Shown here piece after piece: positions 54,606 to 60,264 of a stretch of DNA of 60,264 nt. Location: positions 80,226-140,489 of the forward strand of contig JAFUEE010000104.1 of the NCBI GenBank assembly GCA_017464085.1, written 5' to 3'. The DNA is from Pseudomonadota bacterium. GTDB lineage: Bacteria; Myxococcota_A; Bradymonadia; UBA4248. A program made the position numbers and the translations under genes. Each line of letters begins with the position of its first letter. Position 1 is the stretch's first letter. The notes under the pieces are model-generated. The model searched no databases. It was not told the DNA's origin and worked only from the letters and a program-made list of their open reading frames with translations.

Positions 54606-55067
54606 TTGAGTAAGTTCATTCATGAGCGCGGACGGGTTTACTCAACATTGAGTAAGTTCATCCATGAGCGTGGACGGGTTTACTCAGCCTTGAGTAAGTT
54701 CATCCATGAGCGCGGACGAGGTTACTCAGCCTTGAGTAAGTTCATCCATGAGCGCGGACGGGGCTACTCATGTTTGAGTGAGTTCATCCATGAGCGCGGA
54801 CGGGTTTACTCAGCCTTGAGTAAGTTCATCCATGAGCGTGGACGTGTTTGCTCAGCTTTGAGTAAGTTCATCCATGAGCGAGGACGAGGTTACTTAGCCT
54901 TGAGTAAGTTCATCCATGAGCGCGGACGAGGTTACTCAGCATTAAGTAAGTTCATCCATGAGCGCGGACTTGGTTACTCAGCGTTGAGTGAGTTCATCCA
55001 TGAGCGCGGACGGGGTTACTCAGCGTTGAGTGAGTTCATCCATGAGCGCGGACGATATTGTTTAGGC
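54606..55067. repeat. 42-bp tandem array B, eleven exact-period units
   Basis: Eleven units start at 54606 and every 42 bases after that, without any indel. Each has TTGAGTAAGTTCATCCATGA, GCGCGGACG, three variable bases and TTACTCA, so TTACTCA and TGAGTAA of adjacent units form a 7-bp inverted repeat with a variable 3-4-base centre. The array ends about 130 bases upstream of the start at 55196. Confidence 0.95.
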
Positions 55068-55195
55068 CATGTTTGCATGATATGAAACGCATAGACAGGG
55101 GGGATGCATGATGATAGTATCTTTAGGTACAGTCCAGTTCAGAAATTGTGCGACGTTCGCGCATACTCTGACCCTTCCCAATGAGAGGAGCCGAA

Positions 55196-55957
55196 ATGAG
55201 TAAGGAATGCAGTATTGTTCGTATCCATGTGTTGTCGCTCAGAAAAGAGGAGATTCAGACGTTCAACAGCCGTGTGCTTGGAATACTGAATGAGACTTGT
55301 GGTGCGTGTGGCAAGCCATACGCAGATTTCAAGGCGGCAGCTGAACTGTATGAGCGCATTCTTCACGACAAGGGATTCAGCGAGTCTCTTTCGCTTGAGG
55401 AATATGATCGCCGTGCGGATGAGGCCTGGAGAGGGCTTGACATGCAGATTGCAGCGAGCGTGAGGCATCCGAGGGAGGAGGTGAGAAAGGCCGCAGAGCA
55501 GGTGAAGGCCGTGTGGGATAAGACGCCCAATCCGACACAGCTGAATTATGACCAGGAATATGGCGCGCTGACTATTCTGTTGTCGCAGCTCAATGCGATC
55601 GAGCGATCTGTGCTGATCATCGCGCGCGTGGATGAGTATGTCGATTTTCTGGGGGTATGTGTGAACGAGTTCATCCTAGCCTCGAAGCGCGCGATGGATG
55701 TACGGGCGAATCAGCAGGCTGGTGCGCTCAAGGATGCCGCGCAGAATTGCTATAAGACCTGGCAGAATTTGGCCAAGTATATTGAAGCGATGGCGAATGC
55801 GGAAGCGCTGCCCCGCGCGGATGAGGCGATTAGCAAGCTGAGCATGATGAACACGCAGATCAAACGCAAGCTCGATATCCGAAAGAATGACCGAGAGCTC
55901 GGCAAAGATATCGAGAATGATGGGGATGTGTTTGAAACGGATGAAGCGGCGAAGTGA
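55196..55957 (+). CDS. Hypothetical helical protein
   Basis: 253 residues from ATG 55196 with GAGAGGAG upstream. Nearly all predicted helix, no signal peptide or membrane segment. It starts MSKECSIVRIHVLSLRKEEIQTF and includes NYDQEYGALTILLSQLNAIERSV and a C-terminal acidic helix. The layout recalls the DUF6261-type helical proteins of Bacteroides, but I cannot confirm it. The 42-bp array lies directly upstream and may regulate it. Confidence 0.75.
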   Translation: MSKECSIVRIHVLSLRKEEIQTFNSRVLGILNETCGACGKPYADFKAAAELYERILHDKGFSESLSLEEYDRRADEAWRGLDMQIAASVRHPREEVRKAAEQVKAVWDKTPNPTQLNYDQEYGALTILLSQLNAIERSVLIIARVDEYVDFLGVCVNEFILASKRAMDVRANQQAGALKDAAQNCYKTWQNLAKYIEAMANAEALPRADEAISKLSMMNTQIKRKLDIRKNDRELGKDIENDGDVFETDEAAK

Positions 55958-56029
55958 CCGCATTCATGAGCTCACATGAACGCTTGTGGCGTTCATGTTG
56001 GCCAGATAGACAAAGCTTGGGTGTACGCC

Positions 56030-56959
56030 ATGAATGATAGAATTCTCATCACGACCTTGTGTTTCGCAGTATTCTCAGTATTGCTCGGCATCACAGGCTG
56101 CAAAACGAAAGCCCAGACAGAGGAACCGCAACCCCCTGTCCATGCGGCAATAAATCAAGAAAAAACAGAAGAGGCACATTCCGCACAAAGCAGCCTGACG
56201 AGCTGTCCGTTGGTACCGAATAGTCCTTTATTTACGGAAGGCCAAGTGGTGCAAATGACCCTTGCTGTTGGTTTTTGTAATGAGGATGAGGATGGCGAAC
56301 GCCCTGCCTATCCCTATCTGTTCCGTGCGGAGGATAGGTGTCTAGGTATGGATGTAAGTATTTCGGAGCAATCGTGCAAAGTACATCTCTTAAATGCCTC
56401 CTCAGAATCCTGCGATGCGCAGTTTGTATGTTCCAAAGAAGATGAGAAACCAATCATTCTGACAATCACAACAAATGAGATAAGCTGGAAACCCTATCCC
56501 GAGACGAACGATGCAGCGACTGGTGTATATAATGAGTTGGTATTTCAAGAATCCTCAAAAGAATCATGTAAATGCCCCTCCGAATGTGATGCGCACTGTA
56601 AAGCAGAACCACCTGAGTGTGGATTGTGTGAAGCAGAAATCGAGTGCGATTGTACGGCTTTCCAGAATGAAGAAGCATGTAAAAAATGTGAAGAATGTAT
56701 TTATAATAGCTTCTCCATCTTTTGTACGACACAAAGTGGGACGTTTCGTGAGGGAGATGTGTGGTCATCCTATGGTGAAGGGGATGGCGAATTTGAGGAG
56801 GGAGATCTGATTATCTTTGATCCGCGCGGACTTTTTGCTGTGGAAACCAACAACGTGTGTTCTGCGGATGCTGTGCATATTCGCACGCCAGACTATCAGT
56901 GTACTTCTGAGGATGAGCATTTTTGTCCCAAGTGGTATCGCACAAAGCCGGGGCATTAG
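56030..56959 (+). CDS. Cys-rich lipoprotein
   Basis: 309 residues from ATG 56030 (MNDRILITTLCFAVF). The lipobox is GITGC. The mature protein has a Cys cluster near residues 185-240 (CKCPSECDAHCKAEPPECGLCEAEIECDC, ACKKCEECIYNSFSIFC, split here for length) and a beta-rich C-terminus. No ribosome site is obvious, so the start is less sure. No family recognised. Confidence 0.75.
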   Translation: MNDRILITTLCFAVFSVLLGITGCKTKAQTEEPQPPVHAAINQEKTEEAHSAQSSLTSCPLVPNSPLFTEGQVVQMTLAVGFCNEDEDGERPAYPYLFRAEDRCLGMDVSISEQSCKVHLLNASSESCDAQFVCSKEDEKPIILTITTNEISWKPYPETNDAATGVYNELVFQESSKESCKCPSECDAHCKAEPPECGLCEAEIECDCTAFQNEEACKKCEECIYNSFSIFCTTQSGTFREGDVWSSYGEGDGEFEEGDLIIFDPRGLFAVETNNVCSADAVHIRTPDYQCTSEDEHFCPKWYRTKPGH

Positions 56960-57064
56960 AGGTTGCGCCCGTTGGACCCCAAAAAGGCTCTGTTCAACGA
57001 TTGTGAATATGGCAATTGGTTGCACCCTTTTTCAGGGGGCTTTTTTGGGGAATTCTGTTCCCAC

Positions 57065-57097
57065 AAAAAAGCCCTCGCTATTTGGGAGAGCGAGGGC
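57065..57097 (-). terminator. Rho-independent terminator of the 57125-57493 gene
   Basis: A 9-bp stem (GCCCTCGCT with AGCGAGGGC) is followed on the minus strand by TTTTTT. It lies 28 bases past the TAG at 57125, so it matches the full-length reading through the internal TGA rather than the truncated product. Confidence 0.9.
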
Positions 57098-57124
57098 GAG
57101 TGAAGCGGGGGACAGAACGATTGG

Positions 57125-57493
57125 CTATTCGTCGATTTTGCATTCGCCTGTTTCATTAAAAGCATCGACGCATTTCTGATAGGCGGCTTCGTCGTTTCGG
57201 AGCGAGTAGCAGCACATCATGTCGGGCGGACCGTAGATGGTTTCTTGCGGTTCGAGGTTGGTGTTGACTTCAGCGTCGGAAGGACAAGTGCCACTCTCGC
57301 TGAAAAGATCGATGCATCGACGGTAAGCTGTTGAATCAAAGCCGTACCTTGCTTCTCAACATTCGTCTCGTGGCTGATCGGGATTGTAGTAGGGTTCTGC
57401 ACCGTAATCGGTGCCGCAGCCTGCACAGGTGATTGTTGTGGTAAAGACGGCGACCATTCCGGCGAAACTGTTCATTAGTTTTTTGATAATCAT
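57125..57493 (-). CDS. Small lipoprotein-like protein with in-frame TGA at a Cys position
   Basis: The start ATG 57493 is preceded by AAGGAG at 7-9 bases. The N-terminus MIIKKLMNSFAGMVAV...TITCAGC is a lipoprotein-like signal. After codon 45 a TGA (57356-57358) follows a TGT, then 76 codons stay open to TAG at 57125-57127. The two halves are internal repeats: C-TGA-EARYGFDSTAYRRCIDLFSESGTC and CC-YSLRNDEAAYQKCVDAFNETGEC (split for length), so TGA takes the place of the second Cys. The terminator follows the TAG. This is either a nonsense mutation or a selenocysteine codon. A weak hairpin is possible after the TGA (GGTA with TACC), not a clear SECIS. Confidence 0.6.
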
Positions 57494-57818
57494 GACACTA
57501 CTCCTTGAATGATGTCGTTGATATGGGAGCGCAAACTGAAAGCATCATAGTTCTGCAAAAGAGTGATCTCAAACCAGCGGGCGAGTGAAATTGTTTGCTT
57601 GTTTGAGGGGGGGGCGGCAGAAGAGACGGCGCGTATCCGAGCGCGAGCGAGGATAGCGGCGTTGCCGCGGCGTATCCCGGCAGGGATAGGCGCGGCTGGC
57701 GAGCGTATCGGCCGGAACGGGCGATAGCGGGGCTAAAAAATGTACAATTCTGCCCGATATCATTATAATATGGTATAGGGAGAGATGGCGGATCGCGGGC
57801 TATTTGGAGGGTTTGAAT
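57494..57818. other. Divergent intergenic region
   Basis: About 325 bases between the divergent small lipoprotein-like gene and the repeat-tailed gene. It contains a G-run and hairpin cluster 10 (57625-57730). Promoters for both genes must lie here but are not evident. Confidence 0.6.
57628..57728 (+). repeat. G-bulge hairpin cluster 10 (57664-57696, with decayed copies at 57628-57657 and 57702-57728)
   Basis: The middle hairpin has left arm GCCGCGGC-G-TATCCC, loop GGCA and one mismatch. The flanking copies keep TATCC/GGATAG and TATCG/CGATAG but have enlarged loops, as if decaying. All have the unpaired G on the plus strand. Confidence 0.75.
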
Positions 57819-60264
57819 ATGCCAGAGATACCAGAGGAGATCAGATTTCATTTTGCACGCCAGGCATCATCGCCGTGGAATTGGTACACGAAGCCGGATT
57901 TTGCGGGCTGCGCGCTGAAATGGAAGGCGCCCGAGGGGAATGTTGCGTTCTATATCGTGTTCCGCAGCAGCGAGAGCCTTCCGAGCGATTGCTGCGAGGA
58001 TCTTCTCGGCGGCGTGTATGACGATATCGTTGACAGGATCGATATCTTCAAGCCCGTGACGCACCTCGTCGATGACCAGATACATGACAGGAACCGATAT
58101 CTGGTGCTGGCGAAGATGGACAACGACGACATCGTGTGGGTGAAAGACGTCGAGAGCACCCAGTTTGTGTCGGCGAAGCCTGGGGAGGCCTGGACGTACT
58201 GGTCGAACCCGTACGGGGACAAGCCGCTCGCGAAAGATCCCTGCCGCCTGGATTATCAGACGGTGCGCGTCGGCACATTTTGCGGGTTTGAATGGGATTA
58301 TCCGTCACAGTATCCTGATTTTGTCGGATATGACCTGATCGTGAGCGATGTGCCATACAGCCCGCATACGGGCGCGGAATGCGATATTCAGGCATTTCAG
58401 GCAGTCCTTCGCGGCATGAGAGGGATGACCTATCCGCTGGAGCGGTTTGTCAATACGGTCGTGGACAATGAGTCGTTCGTGAACCGCTTTTGGTATTACG
58501 CGCTGCTGGTGAAGCTTCCGGAAGGCGGCCGTGTTCAGATACCGATCAGGCATATCGCGGAACCTTTTGAGAAAGGGCGTCCATTCCAGTATCTGAGGGC
58601 GCGTCCGAGCTGGGGCGAAGGGAGAGACCGGATGATGGCGGCTTATGGCCGCTGGAGAGCGCAGATGACATCGGGAGGGGCGTCAGCGAGCGCGTCCGTG
58701 TCTGAAGTTCCGGAGCCCCTGGATGTTCCCGAGAGCATTAAGCTGGAGTATTTCAGGCATGCGCCGGATCTGTCGTTCGAGTCGTTCCGCGAGACGCCGG
58801 GGATGATCGGCATTCAGTTTCGCGCGAAAGTCGCTGAGGGGACGGCGATCATTGCTGTGCGTGCGAAACATGCGCTTGATGGCGCGGAGACAGAGCGCGT
58901 TCTGGAGGAAGCGCGTCAGCATGGCACGTATTGCAGCGACGAGTGTGATGCATTCTATTTCTGTCCGAATAACGGCTATATGCTTCTGGTCGATACGGAC
59001 TGCCATGAAAAATCATGGTATGCGTTTGCGTCCTATCTGGATGGCAAATATGAGGCGGTCTCTCATGTGAAGGACAGCACGATCGATTTTTTGCCGAATG
59101 TCATCGATGCCGTGCGCTGGGGGGAGAGCGATCTCAAGTATCGGGACAGGGTCGTGCATTTTTTGAAATGCGAGGAGATACATAAGAAGAATAGCCTGTC
59201 GCTTGAGTTCGGCGTGATGGATGAGGCGAATACGCGCGCGATAGAGCTTTATCGCTTTGACCATAAGCCGGAATGGGGCGCAGAGAATCTGGAGGATCTC
59301 CATAAGTTTCAGACGACAGGCAAGCCCGAACTCGGCAAGCGCTATGTGATCGATCATGTATGTGCCGGCGTGATCGATGATCTCGCGGATGCAGATGAGA
59401 CCTATTATTATTCGGCGCTGAGCGTGGATCTGAATGATAACCGCTCGCTGTTGGCGGTCTATACGCTCGGGAATGTCGAACGCGAGGATCTGGAGCGATT
59501 GTCAGATCTGGCTGGGGAAAGTGCACCGGAGGCTGACGCGTCCACGTCTGAAGAAGCGGCGCATTCGTCTGAAGCGGACACGTATCACGGGACATCGCAG
59601 ATACCTTTTGGGCGTTCAAGATATGAAGATGATTTGAACGCGGGAGGCCGTCGCAAGTATTCGTGGGATGATGAAGATGAGGCATCGCAGGATGAGACTT
59701 CGCCTGAAGATGCAAAGTCAGAAGGCGAAAGCTATGGCCGCCGCAAATACTCATGGGATGACGAAGCATCGTCTGATGAAACGAAGTCAGAAGGCGAAAG
59801 CTATGGCCGCCGCAAATACTCATGGGATGACGAAGCATCGTCTGATGAAACGAAGTCAGAAGGCGAATCGTATGGCCGTCGCAAATACTCGTGGGATGAC
59901 GAAGCATCGTCTGATGAGACGAAGTCAGAAGGCGAATCGTATGGCCGCCGCAAATACTCGTGGGATGACGAAGCATCGTCTGATGAAACGAAGTCAGAAG
60001 GCGAATCGTATGACCGCCGCAAATACTCGTGGGATGACGAAGACGAAGCCGAGGAAGACGGCGCAGTCGAGGTCGTCGAGCAGGTCATAGAGGAAGTAGA
60101 GCCTGTCACGAATGCAGAAGTTGCGGAAGCGCCAGCAGGTCCGCGCAAATACTCGTGGGATGACGAAGACGAAGCCGAGGAAGACGGTGCAGTCGAGGTC
60201 GTCGAGCAGGTCATAGAGGAAGTAGAGCCGATTGCAGACGCGCCAGTTGCGGAAGCGTCTGCCG
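57819..60264 (+). CDS. Large protein with 23-residue tandem repeats, 3' end outside window
   Basis: ATG 57819 has GGAGGG upstream; the frame is open to the last base (815 codons seen). It starts MPEIPEEIRFHFARQASSPW. Residues 1-280 and about 310-570 are two globular regions rich in aromatic and acidic residues with no family I recognise. From about 575 it turns acidic and carries four full 23-residue units SYGRRKYSWDDEASSDETKS plus EGE, then RKYSWDDEDEAEEDG duplications with EVVEQVIEEVEP. No signal peptide, so probably cytoplasmic. The YSW repeat between acidic stretches could be a short linear binding motif. Confidence 0.82.
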   Translation, partial: MPEIPEEIRFHFARQASSPWNWYTKPDFAGCALKWKAPEGNVAFYIVFRSSESLPSDCCEDLLGGVYDDIVDRIDIFKPVTHLVDDQIHDRNRYLVLAKMDNDDIVWVKDVESTQFVSAKPGEAWTYWSNPYGDKPLAKDPCRLDYQTVRVGTFCGFEWDYPSQYPDFVGYDLIVSDVPYSPHTGAECDIQAFQAVLRGMRGMTYPLERFVNTVVDNESFVNRFWYYALLVKLPEGGRVQIPIRHIAEPFEKGRPFQYLRARPSWGEGRDRMMAAYGRWRAQMTSGGASASASVSEVPEPLDVPESIKLEYFRHAPDLSFESFRETPGMIGIQFRAKVAEGTAIIAVRAKHALDGAETERVLEEARQHGTYCSDECDAFYFCPNNGYMLLVDTDCHEKSWYAFASYLDGKYEAVSHVKDSTIDFLPNVIDAVRWGESDLKYRDRVVHFLKCEEIHKKNSLSLEFGVMDEANTRAIELYRFDHKPEWGAENLEDLHKFQTTGKPELGKRYVIDHVCAGVIDDLADADETYYYSALSVDLNDNRSLLAVYTLGNVEREDLERLSDLAGESAPEADASTSEEAAHSSEADTYHGTSQIPFGRSRYEDDLNAGGRRKYSWDDEDEASQDETSPEDAKSEGESYGRRKYSWDDEASSDETKSEGESYGRRKYSWDDEASSDETKSEGESYGRRKYSWDDEASSDETKSEGESYGRRKYSWDDEASSDETKSEGESYDRRKYSWDDEDEAEEDGAVEVVEQVIEEVEPVTNAEVAEAPAGPRKYSWDDEDEAEEDGAVEVVEQVIEEVEPIADAPVAEASA
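59727..60060 (+). repeat. 69-bp in-frame coding repeat
   Basis: Units start at 59727, 59796, 59865, 59934 and 60003 (the last partial). Each encodes 23 residues around RRKYSWDDE. Units 1-2 and 3-5 form two sub-types, showing stepwise expansion. A longer second-order duplication follows at about 60020-60230. Confidence 0.93.

Larger units (their letters stand above)
54136..55195. other. Gene-free region with palindromic repeats and 42-bp array
   Basis: About 1.06 kb between divergent genes. It holds short palindromic noncoding repeats at 54385-54535 and the 42-bp array at 54606-55067. Several open frames run through it but have no ribosome site and only repeat-driven composition. Confidence 0.75.

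Noticed and set aside
54043..54609. Plus-strand ORFs upstream of array B
   Set aside because: They start antisense to the DUF4215 gene, run through palindromic noncoding repeats and have no recognisable protein features.
54606..55085. A 159-residue protein made of SKFIHERGRVYSAL repeats
   Set aside because: The frame is open because 42 is a multiple of three. There is no ribosome site, variation is not synonymous-biased, and conservation follows the palindrome, not codons.
8413..57728. Classical REP/BIME elements with a conserved foot tetranucleotide
   Set aside because: Copies share shape but not arm sequence, and no REP-associated transposase gene is present in the window. The link to TnpA-REP cannot be excluded but is not supported here.

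Overview
The window reads like a chromosome segment of a deltaproteobacterium of the Myxococcota/Bradymonadota kind, with a moderate base composition rather than the very high GC of Myxococcus itself. Evidence: very large Cys-rich outer lipoproteins, DUF4215 cysteine-rich repeats fused to a fibro-slime domain, an FHA-sigma54 activator, a FrzS/AglZ-like pseudo-receiver coiled-coil protein, and many secreted Cys-rich proteins. No rRNA, tRNA, integrase, phage block or CRISPR array was seen.

Layout. 1-8300 (minus): two paralogous giant Cys-rich lipoproteins; the first leaves the window and carries one in-frame TAA. 8577-9682 (minus): LrgA/LrgB pair. 9813-15566 (minus): TonB-dependent receptor and a 5'-nucleotidase-like lipoprotein. 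15672-27346 (minus): a long co-oriented block with a FrzS-like protein, an unknown, an FHA-sigma54 activator, a small protein, a receiver+PATAN gene split by an in-frame TAA, a Dus3-like tRNA dihydrouridine synthase, RecR, a DUF790/Bax1-like nuclease, a TPR lipoprotein, a FliO-like membrane protein and a zinc-ribbon protein. 27347-28476: noncoding, with an array of 42-bp repeats. 28477-35490: FG-GAP lipoprotein, Rpn-type nuclease, two paralogous small membrane proteins, an S51 peptidase and a small HExxH membrane protein. 35776-43966: ABC exporter with a C-terminal EF-hand, EEP nuclease with a disordered tail, MATE exporter, GlgC and beta carbonic anhydrase. 44203-48297: accessory island with an AlbA_2/Schlafen-type regulator behind an operator array and a strikingly AT-rich GmrSD-type (DUF262/DUF1524) defence gene. 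48611-54135: secreted Cys-rich proteins and the fibro-slime/DUF4215 lipoprotein. 54136-55195: noncoding, with a second 42-bp array. 55196-60264: helical protein, lipoprotein, a small lipoprotein-like gene with an in-frame TGA at a Cys position, and a large repeat-tailed protein running off the edge.

The strongest unexplained signal is a family of about 26 intergenic hairpins at ten loci, plus one decayed copy. Their arms differ in sequence from copy to copy yet remain complementary. All keep a TAT:ATA triplet with one unpaired G directly 5' of TAT. Two copies end in a T-run and probably act as terminators. The other main signals are two unrelated intergenic arrays, each of eleven units of about 42 bp (four DNA helical turns) with an inverted repeat per unit, and three genes interrupted by a single in-frame stop with coding similarity intact beyond it.
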